In this document: in pieces, positions 1 to 8,348 of the stretch
How the letters are laid out: each line of letters begins with the position of its first letter
How positions within the stretch are numbered: position 1 is the first letter of the stretch
Source of the DNA: JAAFHN01 sp031421855
GTDB taxonomy: Bacteria > Pseudomonadota > Gammaproteobacteria > Burkholderiales > Burkholderiaceae_C
Reading direction: 5' to 3'
Assembly (NCBI GenBank): GCA_031421855.1
Contig: JANOPN010000078.1
Coordinates: 51,723-115,722, forward strand
Length of the DNA stretch: 64,000 nucleotides
Program-made: the position numbers and the translations under genes
Notes under the pieces: model-generated
What the model saw: only the letters and a program-made list of their open reading frames with translations
Told to the model about the DNA's origin: nothing
The model's database searches: none

Positions 1-1991
1 CTAGCCTGCACACCCACAACCTCGTCGGTCAAGATGGCCGGGTATGGGCCGGCCAAGTCCCAAGTTTGAAAAAACGGTCCCCAATCGATGAATTTGGCAA
101 GCGTGGCGAGGTCAAAATTCTTGAGCGAACGCTTGCCAATGAAGCTGGGGCGAGTCGGCTCGTAGCTCGCCCAATCGGCTTGAAACGCATTGGCGCGCAC
201 TTTGGCCAGCGGCCAAAGCGGCGTTTGTTTTTTGTTGGCATGCAACTGGCGAACGTGGGCGTAGTCGGTCTTCACCTCGTTCAAATAGGCGTTGCGGTTG
301 TCGCTGAGCAGCCCCGAGGCCACGCCGACGCTGCGCGAGGCATCGGGCACGTAGATGACAGGGCCGTCGTAATGTGGTGCAATTTTGACGGCAGTGTGCA
401 CGCGGCTAGTGGTGGCGCCACCGATGAGCAGCGGGGTTTGGCGGCTCAAAAAATAGGCGTCACGCTGCATCTCGGTGGCGACGTGCTGCATTTCTTCAAG
501 GCTCGGTGTGATCAAGCCCGACAGCCCAATGATGTCGGCATTGAACGCTTTGGCGCGCGCCAAAATGTCGTGCGCGGCTACCATCACGCCCATGTTTTCC
601 ACTTCGTAGTTGTTGCATTGCAGCACCACGGTGACGATATTTTTGCCAATGTCATGCACGTCACCCTTGACCGTTGCCATGACGATGCGACCTTTGCTGC
701 GCACGTCTTGGCCTGCAGCGGCCATTTGCCGCTTTTCTTCTTCGATGTACGGAATCAAATGCGCGACAGCTTGCTTCATCACCCGAGCCGATTTGACCAC
801 CTGGGGCAAAAACATTTTGCCTTGGCCAAATAAGTCGCCCACCACGTTCATGCCCGCCATCAATGGGCCTTCGATCACAGCCAAAGGTCGCTCGCCTGCC
901 CCCATGAGCGCGGCGCGGCACTCCTCGGTGTCGACCACGATGTGTTCGGTGATGCCGTGCACCAAGGCGTGCGACAGGCGTGCGTTGACGTCAAGCGCGC
1001 GCCAAGCGTTTCGAGCCGTGTCGTCTTTGACGGCACCTTTGGCCAGTTCGGCCACCTCAACCAAGCGCTCGCCCGCGTCCGCTCGGCGGTTGAGCACGAC
1101 ATCTTCCACGCGCTCACGCAACTCAAGGTCGAGCGCGTCGTACACACCCACCATGCCGGCGTTGACGATGCCCATGTCCATGCCCGCTTTGATCGCGTGG
1201 TACAAAAACACCGTGTGAATGGCCTCCCGAACCGCGTCATTGCCCCTGAATGAGAAGCTCACATTGCTCACGCCACCCGAGACTTTCGCGCCAGGCAAGT
1301 TGGCCTTGATCCACGCCGTGGCCTCGATGAAGTCCACCGCGTAGTTGTTGTGCTCTTCGATGCCGGTTGCGATGGCAAAGATGTTGGGGTCAAAAATGAT
1401 GTCTTCATGCGCAAAACCGATGGTTTCAGTCAGCAATTTGTACGCGCGAGCGCAGATTTCGGTCTTGCGCTGGTAAGTGTCGGCTTGGCCTTTTTCGTCG
1501 AAAGCCATCACCACGGCGGCCGCGCCGTAGCGTTTGCACAGCTTGGCTTGCTCAAAAAAAGCGGCCTCGCCTTCTTTCAGCGAGATCGAGTTCACGATGG
1601 CTTTGCCCTGCACACAGCGCAACCCGGCTTCGATGACCGACCATTTGGAGCTGTCAATCATCACGGGCACGCGAGAAATGTCGGGTTCGCTGCCAATCAG
1701 GTTCAAAAACCGCACCATCGCCGCTTGGCTGTCCAACATGGCTTCGTCCATGTTGATGTCGATGATTTGTGCGCCGTTCTCTACTTGCTGGCGCGCAACG
1801 GCCAGGGCCTCTTCAAACTGACCGTTCAAAATCATGCGAGAAAACGCTTTGGAGCCCGTCACATTGGTGCGCTCACCGATGTTGACGAACAAGCTGCCTT
1901 GACCGATGAACAAGGGCTCAAGGCCAGACAAACGCATGGGGCCGGGAGCGTTGGGCTTGGCGGGACTGGCGGGGGATGCTGTGGCGTTCAT
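1..1991 (-). CDS. metH: Methionine synthase, pterin/cobalamin/activation half (partial, runs off window)
   Basis: Cobalamin-dependent methionine synthase without the homocysteine domain. Translation from the ATG at 1991 gives a short Ala/Pro-rich leader, then a pterin-binding domain with the pattern [11 protein letters not shown] near residue 37 and [10 protein letters not shown]12-binding domain follows, with the DxHxxG cobalamin-ligand motif read as GDVHDIGKN (bases 643-665, about residue 443). The start of the SAM-dependent activation domain is read before the window ends. The protein would transfer methyl from methyltetrahydrofolate to Cob(I)alamin and on to homocysteine, but the homocysteine-binding module is a separate gene at 42308-43357. 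The 5' leader carries an SAH riboswitch. I consider this a natural split enzyme, not a pseudogene: it is intact and starts cleanly. The 3' end lies outside the window. Confidence 0.95.
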   Translation of the reverse strand, partial: MNATASPASPAKPNAPGPMRLSGLEPLFIGQGSLFVNIGERTNVTGSKAFSRMILNGQFEEALAVARQQVENGAQIIDINMDEAMLDSQAAMVRFLNLIGSEPDISRVPVMIDSSKWSVIEAGLRCVQGKAIVNSISLKEGEAAFFEQAKLCKRYGAAAVVMAFDEKGQADTYQRKTEICARAYKLLTETIGFAHEDIIFDPNIFAIATGIEEHNNYAVDFIEATAWIKANLPGAKVSGGVSNVSFSFRGNDAVREAIHTVFLYHAIKAGMDMGIVNAGMVGVYDALDLELRERVEDVVLNRRADAGERLVEVAELAKGAVKDDTARNAWRALDVNARLSHALVHGITEHIVVDTEECRAALMGAGERPLAVIEGPLMAGMNVVGDLFGQGKMFLPQVVKSARVMKQAVAHLIPYIEEEKRQMAAAGQDVRSKGRIVMATVKGDVHDIGKNIVTVVLQCNNYEVENMGVMVAAHDILARAKAFNADIIGLSGLITPSLEEMQHVATEMQRDAYFLSRQTPLLIGGATTSRVHTAVKIAPHYDGPVIYVPDASRSVGVASGLLSDNRNAYLNEVKTDYAHVRQLHANKKQTPLWPLAKVRANAFQADWASYEPTRPSFIGKRSLKNFDLATLAKFIDWGPFFQTWDLAGPYPAILTDEVVGVQA

Positions 1992-1993
1992 GG

Positions 1994-2020
1994 GCTCGAC
2001 TGTGAAAGGGTCAGTCGAGC
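1994..2020 (-). promoter_or_regulatory. Switching hairpin covering the metH start region
   Basis: GCTCGACTG (1994-2002) and CAGTCGAGC (2012-2020) form a perfect 9-bp stem with a 9-nt loop, ending two bases before the metH ATG. Its upstream strand reuses the GCUCG that forms the 3' side of the riboswitch P1 stem, so P1 and this hairpin cannot both form fully. The only plausible ribosome-binding sequence (GAG in CGAGCCC before ATG) lies in its downstream strand. I infer that SAH binding frees the start region. Confidence 0.6.
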
Positions 2021-2117
2021 GTCGTTGCGGTGGACGGGGCACTGAGTGAATGCCTGATCCTGATTCCGAGCCTGGCGAAACCGTCGGCTGTGACGATTTG
2101 GCTGCAACGCTCCTCGA
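2012..2117 (-). ncRNA. S-adenosylhomocysteine (SAH) riboswitch upstream of metH
   Basis: The leader RNA, read on the minus strand, contains the conserved SAH-aptamer blocks in order: CGAGGAGCGUUGC (from 2116), GCCAGGCUCGG (2076-2066) and CAACGACGCUC (2027-2017). GAGCG/UUGC at the 5' side can pair with GCAACG/GCUC at the 3' side as P1. These are the hallmark segments of the SAH riboswitch class known upstream of ahcY and metH in proteobacteria, where SAH turns expression on. The neighbour is metH, which fits. The match is from memory of the consensus; a covariance-model search was not run. Confidence 0.85.
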
Positions 2118-2215
2118 AAACCATGATTTTAAACGCGGCGCAAATGGTCGCAACGGCATACACTGCGACTCGGGCGCAAAATGCCGCTAAATACACATTT
2201 GTTGAAAAGATCTCG

Positions 2216-2815
2216 ATGCTGAAAACACTGTTCTCGCGAAAAGACCCCGCCTCAAACGCGGCAGCGAGGCGAGCCGAGCGCAATCGATCAACGAGTGGCT
2301 CAGCCAGCGCGGACCTCGCGGCTGAGTTGTTGTGCGCGCCGACTGCTTTGATGCAGCTCAGTTTGGAGGACTCACGAACCGTGGTGTCTTTCATGCAGCC
2401 ACTTCGCATCAAAGAAGGCGAGACTTTCATCGCTGAAGGTGACGAACGCACCGACTTCATGGTTTTGGTGTTGGAAGGTGACGTGACGGTTGAGAGTTTG
2501 GTCGTGAGCCGTGTTTCGCCCGTGACGATGACCGTGCTTGGCCCCGGCAGCTTGATAGGCGAGATGGGTTTGGTCGATGGCGAGCCTCGCTCGGCATCGT
2601 GCACTGCGGCGTCAGACTTGCGATGCGCCATTTTGAGTCGCGATGCGCTTGAAGACTTGATGCAAGACGATCCATCCGTGGGTGCCAAGCTCATGATGGC
2701 GGTGAGCCTTCGCATCGCGGTGCGAATGCGTGAAACCGCCGAAAAACTAAAACTTTATGCTCAGCTTGTGCAAGCCATGCAGCAAGAAATCGATACCTTG
2801 ATGCCCACACCGTGA
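2216..2815 (+). CDS. Cyclic-nucleotide-binding domain protein, no DNA-binding domain
   Basis: 199-residue soluble protein with a Crp-type cyclic-nucleotide-binding beta-barrel over roughly residues 40-160. It shows the pattern ITEGDERTDFMVLVLEGDV-like and the phosphate-cassette-like segment GSLIGEMGLVDGEPRSA. The C-terminal helix (RMRETAEKLKLYAQLVQAMQQ) is not followed by a winged helix, so this is probably a cAMP or cGMP receptor module acting through a partner, not a transcription factor. The frame is open upstream to 2030, but that extension would overlap the metH riboswitch on the other strand and has no similarity to the family, so I take ATG 2216. It is divergent from metH. A receptor for the cyclase at 20434 is possible but is only an inference. 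Confidence 0.75.
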   Translation: MLKTLFSRKDPASNAAARRAERNRSTSGSASADLAAELLCAPTALMQLSLEDSRTVVSFMQPLRIKEGETFIAEGDERTDFMVLVLEGDVTVESLVVSRVSPVTMTVLGPGSLIGEMGLVDGEPRSASCTAASDLRCAILSRDALEDLMQDDPSVGAKLMMAVSLRIAVRMRETAEKLKLYAQLVQAMQQEIDTLMPTP

Positions 2816-2877
2816 TGGGTTGAAAAGTGGTGAACCGGCCCAACGTGCTGGAGTCAAGTCACTATTTCTAAGCCCAA

Positions 2878-3516
2878 ATGTCCGATCTGATCCAAAGCCT
2901 CAAATGGCGCTATGCTGCCAAAAAAATGAACCCGGCCAAAGCTGTGCCTCAAGACAAACTTGACCGCATCTTGGAAGCCATTCGCTTAACGGCGACTTCG
3001 AGCGGCTTGCAGCCTTTTGAGGTGTTTGTTGTGACCAATAAAGCGGTGCTCGAGCGGATCAAGCCGATTGCCTGGAACCAAGCACAAGTCACCGACGGAT
3101 CACATTTGTTGGTTTTTGCCGCGTGGGACAACTACACGGCTGAGCGCATCAACATGATGTTCGACCTCGTGAACGACCAGCGGGGCATCAAAAATGAAGG
3201 CTGGGAGAGTTACCGCCAAATGCTGCTGGGCCTGTACCCCAAACGCGATGCCGAGGTCAATTACCAGCACGCCGCTCGTCAGGCTTACATCGGAGTTGGC
3301 ACAGCCTTGATTGCCGCAGCGCAAGAGCAAGTGGACGCCACGCCGATGGAGGGGTTTGATCCCAACGCGCTAGACGAGATTTTGGGCTTGAAGTCTCGAG
3401 GTCTGCGCAGCGTGGTCATCATGCCTTTGGGTTACCGGGCGGATGAGGGCGATTGGCTGGTGAACCTGCAAAAAGTGCGTCGCACCCGCGAAAACTTCGT
3501 CACGGAAGTCAACTGA
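2878..3516 (+). CDS. Nitroreductase-family NAD(P)H:FMN oxidoreductase
   Basis: 212-residue protein of the NfsB/YdgI-like nitroreductase family, which uses a bound FMN and NAD(P)H to reduce nitroaromatics, quinones or other acceptors. The N-terminus has the family pattern R-Y-A-x-K-x-(M)-N (FMN phosphate contact) and the SSGLQPFEVFVV segment that lines the flavin. The C-terminal part has the GLRSVVIMPLGYR pattern. Length is normal for the family. It lies 62 bases after the cyclic-nucleotide-binding gene on the same strand and is closed by a hairpin terminator. The physiological substrate cannot be read from the sequence. Confidence 0.9.
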   Translation: MSDLIQSLKWRYAAKKMNPAKAVPQDKLDRILEAIRLTATSSGLQPFEVFVVTNKAVLERIKPIAWNQAQVTDGSHLLVFAAWDNYTAERINMMFDLVNDQRGIKNEGWESYRQMLLGLYPKRDAEVNYQHAARQAYIGVGTALIAAAQEQVDATPMEGFDPNALDEILGLKSRGLRSVVIMPLGYRADEGDWLVNLQKVRRTRENFVTEVN

Positions 3517-3524
3517 TATTGACA

Positions 3525-3552
3525 AGCGACCGAGCAGCAACACTCGGTCGCT
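3525..3552. terminator. Bidirectional terminator between nitroreductase and MFS genes
   Basis: AGCGACCGAG (3525-3534) and CTCGGTCGCT (3543-3552) form a perfect 10-bp stem with an 8-nt loop, flanked by ACA/TTGT. It sits between two convergent genes. T-tracts are weak, so efficiency is uncertain. Confidence 0.7.
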
Positions 3553-3563
3553 CTTGTGCTGGC

Positions 3564-4748
3564 TCATTGGGAGTCCACGCGAGCCTGCGCGCGAAGCGAC
3601 AAAAATACGGCACTTGCCAGCAAGACTGCGCCGGTGACCGGCAGCCAGGCATAGCCGCTCGACGAGATTACCGTCGCGCCGATTGCCGTGCCCAAGGCCT
3701 GCCCGAGGTAGATCATGCTGGTGTTGAGCGCCAAAGATGCGCCCGCTAACTGGGGCGATGTAGCCTGTAGCCGTGCTTGTTGCGACGAGTTGCCGGCAAA
3801 AACACCGATGCCCCACAAAAACATGCCGATACAAAACGGAACGAACGCGCCGCCCGAAATCATCAAGACGCATAAGCCAGCGGACATTGACGTGTAAGAC
3901 ATGTCGACGGTGCGATGCGCCCCACCCAAGCGTCGGCCTGCACGAGCCGCGTTTTTTGAGGCCAGCACATTGCCCAGCATGCCCGCCAATCCAAAGCAAA
4001 ACAGCATGATGCCGAACACCTCAGGCGTGGGTGCAACCAAGGTCTTGGTGTACGGCGCGATGAACGCCCAGGTGCTGAATTGACCGGTACCGGCTGCGCC
4101 GGTGACCAGCAAAATTGCAATCAACGACGGGTGCTTGGCTACCGCAACCCAGGCCGACCACGGCAGCGGCACGCCCATGAGCCCGCGCGGCGTGGCCTTT
4201 GCAACCACCCATGCGCCGCCCAAGCTCAGCAACCCGAACCCGAAAAACGTGTACCGCCAACCCACATGCGCACCCAACCATGCCGCCAGCGGCATGGCAA
4301 TGACGGAAGCAAACGACCAGCCCAAGAAAACAAATGTGATTGCCGATGCCCGCCGCTCGGGTGCCAAGCACATTCCCAGCGTCACCGATGCCTGTGGGGT
4401 GAAGATGGCTGCTGCGACCACAGAGGCCATGCGCAAGGGCAACAACGTGGCGTAGTTGGGGGCCAAAGCGCAAAGCATGTGCGACACACCGTACAGGGCC
4501 AATGAGCCGCTGAGCAAGACGCGGCGATCCCAGCGGCTGGTCAGGCTGGCAAAGACAGGCGCACCGATGCACATCACGACGGCAGCCAAGCCAATGAGCG
4601 CGCTGGCCGCCGGAATGCTCACGCCTAAATCGTGCGCCAGCACGTCCAACATGCCGGGCACGAGCATCACCCCGGCCCCGATGACCCAATTGCCCAGCAA
4701 AAACGCCCAAACGATGCGTGGTTGACCAAACAGGCCGGGTGTTGCCAT
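3564..4748 (-). CDS. MFS transporter, drug/H+ antiporter type
   Basis: 394-residue inner-membrane carrier of the major facilitator superfamily with about 12 hydrophobic segments. Between helices 2 and 3 is the loop LTSRWDRRVLLSGSL, a variant of the family's G-x-x-x-D-R-x-G-R-R motif A. The length and the start directly in a hydrophobic segment (GQPRIVWAFLLGNWVIGAG) fit the small-molecule efflux branch; a substrate cannot be assigned. Its ATG shares one base with the topB stop codon (TGATG on the minus strand), so it is probably translated by coupling with topB. Confidence 0.85.
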   Translation of the reverse strand: MATPGLFGQPRIVWAFLLGNWVIGAGVMLVPGMLDVLAHDLGVSIPAASALIGLAAVVMCIGAPVFASLTSRWDRRVLLSGSLALYGVSHMLCALAPNYATLLPLRMASVVAAAIFTPQASVTLGMCLAPERRASAITFVFLGWSFASVIAMPLAAWLGAHVGWRYTFFGFGLLSLGGAWVVAKATPRGLMGVPLPWSAWVAVAKHPSLIAILLVTGAAGTGQFSTWAFIAPYTKTLVAPTPEVFGIMLFCFGLAGMLGNVLASKNAARAGRRLGGAHRTVDMSYTSMSAGLCVLMISGGAFVPFCIGMFLWGIGVFAGNSSQQARLQATSPQLAGASLALNTSMIYLGQALGTAIGATVISSSGYAWLPVTGAVLLASAVFLSLRAQARVDSQ

Positions 4749-7726
4749 CAGCTGATGTGCTTGCCGATGATGCCCGCCAGCTCAAACATGGTCGCCTGGG
4801 GTTTGCCAAACACCGCCAAGAGTTTGGCATCGGCGTTGATGTTGCGTTTATCGGCGGCATCTTGTAAGTTGTTGGTGCGGATGTATTCCCACAACTTCTT
4901 GACGATTTCGGTGCGGGCAACCAAGCCCTCGCCAATCACGTTGGCCAACGCGGCGCTGGGGGTCAAGGTACCCACCTTGGGCGCGGAGACGCGCTTTTTG
5001 GCCGCTGTAACCGGTTTTGCGGTCGATTTAGGTGCTTTTTCGGCCTTGGTCTCCGTATCTATTGACTTCTTTGCTACTTTTTTTGTAGCAACTTTCTTGG
5101 CGGGCGCTTTTTTAGCCGCCGCCGCTTTGGACGCGGCGTAGCGGCCACCGCCGCGCGTGACTTCGCCTGGCGCGCGCGGCGCAAACTCAAACGTCACCTT
5201 GCCCTCTTCGGCATTCCACGCCAGCATGGCCTTGAATGGTCGGCGAGTGCGCATGCTGACAAATTTGTCCAGCACATCGGTTTTGCCGCTAGCCAGCAGC
5301 TTTTGCATTTGCTCGCGCGCAATGGGTTGTTGCAAAATGATTTGGCCGCTTTTGAAGTCGCAACTGGGCTCGCTGCCCATGGTTTTTTCGCAGGCGTAGT
5401 TTTTGCCCAGCTCAAACACGCGGCTGGCGCACTTGGGGCAGGCGCCCAAGGCTTCTTGCCCGCTCACGTCGACGACCTCACCAGGCTCCAGCTTGTCGTC
5501 GCCAAAATCGAATTCCAGTTTGAAATTGCTGTCGTCCTCGTTGTAGACCAAGGCGAGTTCCGCGACAAACGGCCAGCCCGCTTTGGAGCGAAAGCCTTCC
5601 AATGGGCCGATGCGTTTGTCGTGCAAAAACTGATCGGCTTCGGTGACGTCGAACGTGCGTCCGCCCGGGGTTTTGGTGAACGAAAATCCGCAGGGCTCGG
5701 TGCTCGCAGTGCCACCCCCGGCGCAGGCGAATCGGCGGTAGTTCTCCTTGATCACGCCGCCGCATTTGGGGCACGCAGCGGTCAAAGTGGCGTAGTCGCC
5801 CGGCACGGTATCCCGATCGAATTCCTTGGCTTTTTTGACGATTCGCTCGGTCATGGCCGCAATTTCGGCCATGAAGTCGTCGCGTTTGAGGCGACCTTGC
5901 TCCATTTCGCTGAGCTTGTATTCCCAGTCCCCCGTGAGCTCGGGTTTTGACAACTCCTCAATTTCCAAGCCCCGCAGCAGCGTCATCAATTGGAACGCTT
6001 TGGCTGTGGGGATCATTTCGCGGCCATCGCGCAGCATGTATTTTTCAAGCAGCAAGCCTTCGATGATGGATGCACGCGTCGCGGGCGTGCCCAAGCCTTT
6101 CTCGCGCATGGCGGCGCGCAACTCCTCGTCTTCGATGTTCTTGCCAGCCGACTCCATGGCACCCAGCAAGGTGGCCTCGGAGTAGCGTGCAGGGGGGCGG
6201 GTTTTGAGGCCTTTGGCATCCGCCGAGTCAATGATCGGGCGCTCGCCTGGGCCAACTGCGACCAGCACCTGTGAGCTTTCGCTCTTTTCACTGTTTTTAT
6301 CGGCTTCGGGGTCTTGGGCTTCTTTGCCGTAGATTGCAAGCCAACCCGGCTTGACCAACACCTTGCCCTCGGTTTTGAAGCGATGCCCCGCCGCCTCAGA
6401 GATGCGGGTCGTGATTTGGTACTCGGCGCTGGGGTAAAACACCGCCATGAAGCGCCTGACCACCAAGTCGTACAGCTTTTGCTCGGCGTCACTCAAGCCA
6501 CTTGGGGCTTGCAGGGTGGGGATGATGGCGAAGTGATCGCTAACTTTTGCGTTGTCAAAGATGCGCTTGGACGGTCGGATGTAGTTGTTGTTCAGTGCCA
6601 CCAAGGCGTGTGGCGCGAGGTGACGCATGCCACTGTCGGCAAGCATTTCAAACGTTTGCTTGGCCACAGGGACATAGTCTTCAGGCAGGGCTCGGCTGTC
6701 GGTTCTGGGGTAAGTCAGTGCTTTGTGGCGCTCGTAGAGGCTTTGGGCAAGCTGCAAGGTCGTCTTGGCCGAAAAACCAAAGCGCCCGTTGGCTTCGCGC
6801 TGCAATGAGGTCAAGTCAAACAAGAGTGGCGAGGCTTGGGTGGTGGGTTTGCTCTCTTCTGTGACGGTGGCCGCCTTGCCGCGCACCGCGTCTGCGATCT
6901 CGCGCGCCTTGGCTTCGGCCCAAGTTCGGTCGGCCCGTCGTTCGGGGTCGGTGTCGTCCTTCTTGAAAGCCGGGTCAAACCATTTGCCGCTGTACTCACC
7001 CGCGGCTGCGGCAAAACTGGCGTGAACTTCCCAGTAGTTTCGGCTCACAAACTTGCGGATTTGCTCTTCTCGAACCACAACAACGGCCAAAGTGGGGGTT
7101 TGCACCCGGCCCACGGTTGTCAAGAAAAAGCCCCCGTCGCGCGAATTGAAGGCAGTCATGGCGCGCGTGCCATTGATGCCGACCAGCCAATCGGCCTCAG
7201 AGCGGCAACGGGCGGCGTCAGCCAGCGGCCGCATGTCTTTGTCGCTGCGCAACTTGGTGAAGCCGTCTCGAATGGCCTGTGGGGTCATGCTTTGCAGCCA
7301 CAGGCGCGACACCGGCTTGCCCAGGGCTGTGGTCACACCGGCTTTTTCACTGCCTGCGTATTGTTCAATTAATCGAAAGATCAACTCGCCTTCTCGGCCT
7401 GCGTCGCAGGCGTTGATGAGGGCGTTGACGTCTTTGCGCCGAGCGAGTTTGACGACGGCGTTGAGCCGCGTCTTGGTTTTGTCTATCGGGCGCAGGTCGA
7501 AATGCGGCGGGATGACGGGCAGATGGGCAAAGCTCCACTTACCGCGTTTGACGTCGTAGGCCTCGGGCGCGGCGATCTCGACCAAATGCCCGACTGCACT
7601 TGAGACAACGTAGTCGTCGTTCTCAAAATGCTCGGCCATTTTTTCAAACTTGCCACTGGTGGGCGTGAGCGCACGCACGATGTCTTGGGCGACAGAGGGT
7701 TTCTCGGCAACGATCAGTGTTTTCAT
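4748..7726 (-). CDS. topB: DNA topoisomerase III with H1-like tail and C-terminal SWIB domain
   Basis: Type IA topoisomerase of 992 residues, clearly longer than E. coli TopB (about 650). The TOPRIM domain starts at once (LIVAEKPSVAQD, Glu8; CDAGREGE, residues 107-114). The catalytic tyrosine is Tyr339 in LTYPRTDSR. Two Cys-containing C-terminal modules follow (CPKCGGVIKENYRRFAC; CPKCASRVFELGKNYAC). Next comes a Lys/Ala-rich linker (about residues 860-915) resembling histone H1 tails, then a SWIB/MDM2-like domain (about 917-992). Part of the linker is encoded by a dispersed repeat (5042-5094). An in-frame GTG at 7732 exists, but ATG 7726 gives the family N-terminus. It is divergent from the SET gene across an alternating purine-pyrimidine tract. 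Confidence 0.95.
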   Translation of the reverse strand: MKTLIVAEKPSVAQDIVRALTPTSGKFEKMAEHFENDDYVVSSAVGHLVEIAAPEAYDVKRGKWSFAHLPVIPPHFDLRPIDKTKTRLNAVVKLARRKDVNALINACDAGREGELIFRLIEQYAGSEKAGVTTALGKPVSRLWLQSMTPQAIRDGFTKLRSDKDMRPLADAARCRSEADWLVGINGTRAMTAFNSRDGGFFLTTVGRVQTPTLAVVVVREEQIRKFVSRNYWEVHASFAAAAGEYSGKWFDPAFKKDDTDPERRADRTWAEAKAREIADAVRGKAATVTEESKPTTQASPLLFDLTSLQREANGRFGFSAKTTLQLAQSLYERHKALTYPRTDSRALPEDYVPVAKQTFEMLADSGMRHLAPHALVALNNNYIRPSKRIFDNAKVSDHFAIIPTLQAPSGLSDAEQKLYDLVVRRFMAVFYPSAEYQITTRISEAAGHRFKTEGKVLVKPGWLAIYGKEAQDPEADKNSEKSESSQVLVAVGPGERPIIDSADAKGLKTRPPARYSEATLLGAMESAGKNIEDEELRAAMREKGLGTPATRASIIEGLLLEKYMLRDGREMIPTAKAFQLMTLLRGLEIEELSKPELTGDWEYKLSEMEQGRLKRDDFMAEIAAMTERIVKKAKEFDRDTVPGDYATLTAACPKCGGVIKENYRRFACAGGGTASTEPCGFSFTKTPGGRTFDVTEADQFLHDKRIGPLEGFRSKAGWPFVAELALVYNEDDSNFKLEFDFGDDKLEPGEVVDVSGQEALGACPKCASRVFELGKNYACEKTMGSEPSCDFKSGQIILQQPIAREQMQKLLASGKTDVLDKFVSMRTRRPFKAMLAWNAEEGKVTFEFAPRAPGEVTRGGGRYAASKAAAAKKAPAKKVATKKVAKKSIDTETKAEKAPKSTAKPVTAAKKRVSAPKVGTLTPSAALANVIGEGLVARTEIVKKLWEYIRTNNLQDAADKRNINADAKLLAVFGKPQATMFELAGIIGKHIS
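5042..5094 (-). repeat. Dispersed palindromic repeat copy 1 (inside topB)
   Basis: Element strand = minus. Stem TTGCTAC (5071-5077) / GTAGCAA (5085-5091), then the conserved arm ending GGAGACCAAGGC. It is in frame within the Lys-rich linker of TopB, encoding VATKKVAKKSIDTETK. Confidence 0.85.
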
Positions 7727-7749
7727 GGTCACTACAATTCAAGCGTTCT

Positions 7750-7800
7750 CGCGTGCGTGCACACGCACGCACAGGCATGTGCGCAGGCACACGTGTACGT
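7750..7800. promoter_or_regulatory. Alternating pyrimidine-purine tract with inverted repeat (Z-DNA-prone)
   Basis: In the 97-bp gap between topB and the SET gene, bases 7750-7773 alternate C/T with G/A without a break. The alternation continues with two slips to 7800. GCGTGCGTG (7751-7759) and CACGCACGC (7762-7770) form a 9-bp inverted repeat. Such tracts favour Z-DNA or cruciform under negative supercoiling, which would be apt upstream of a topoisomerase. The structure and any regulatory role are inferred. Confidence 0.55.
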
Positions 7801-7823
7801 AACCAACATACCAAAAAAACGCC

Positions 7824-8324
7824 GTGTCGAAAAAAATCACCACCAGCACATCGGGTGCAGTCGTTCAATCTGGGGGCAAACGCATCCTGGTGCGGCGTTC
7901 GGGTGTCCACGGAAAAGGGGTTTTTGCGGTCGTGGACTTGGCCGAAGGCGAGGTGTTGATTGAGTACACGGGCGAACGCATCGACTGGGAGGAAGCCCTG
8001 TCGCGCCACCCGCACGACCCGCTTGATCCGTTTCACACGTTTTACTTTTCGCTTGAAGGCGGTGATTGTTTAGACGCCAAGTACGGTGGCAACTCCTCGC
8101 GCTGGATCAACCACAGCTGTGCGCCCAATTGCGAAGCGGACGAACTCCATGGTCGGGTCTTCATCAAAGCTGCAACCGCCATTGCGGCGGGCACCGAGCT
8201 CAACTACGACTATGGGTTGACCATTGACGAGCGCTACACCCCCAAGCTCAAAGCGCAATACCCATGCTGGTGCGGCGCGCCAAATTGCCGGGGCACCTTG
8301 CTAGCCCCCAAGCGGCGCAAATGA
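7824..8324 (+). CDS. SET-domain protein (putative lysine methyltransferase)
   Basis: 166-residue protein that is almost entirely a SET domain. It shows RRSGVHGKGVFA (SAM-binding start, residues 25-35), NHSC (96-99), the catalytic-tyrosine segment ELNYDYG (125-131) and a post-SET Cys cluster CWCGAPNC (148-155). In eukaryotes and in Chlamydia NUE such enzymes methylate lysines of histones or histone-like proteins. The start is GTG at 7824, with no good Shine-Dalgarno and no alternative start before the domain. It leads a row of genes (birA, SPOR, recX). Its divergent neighbour TopB carries an H1-like Lys tail and a SWIB domain, which suggests but does not prove a substrate. Confidence 0.9.
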   Translation: MSKKITTSTSGAVVQSGGKRILVRRSGVHGKGVFAVVDLAEGEVLIEYTGERIDWEEALSRHPHDPLDPFHTFYFSLEGGDCLDAKYGGNSSRWINHSCAPNCEADELHGRVFIKAATAIAAGTELNYDYGLTIDERYTPKLKAQYPCWCGAPNCRGTLLAPKRRK

Positions 8325-8348
8325 AGGCAATCGAGCGCTAGCCCGAGC

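Noticed and set aside
66..1253. Long plus-strand open frames over the first 1.2 kb
   Set aside because: They are antisense to metH, whose minus-strand translation has all expected pterin- and B12-binding motifs; the plus frames resemble no family.
7751..7770. Reading the topB/SET inverted repeat as a terminator
   Set aside because: It is between divergent starts, not gene ends, and has no T-run.
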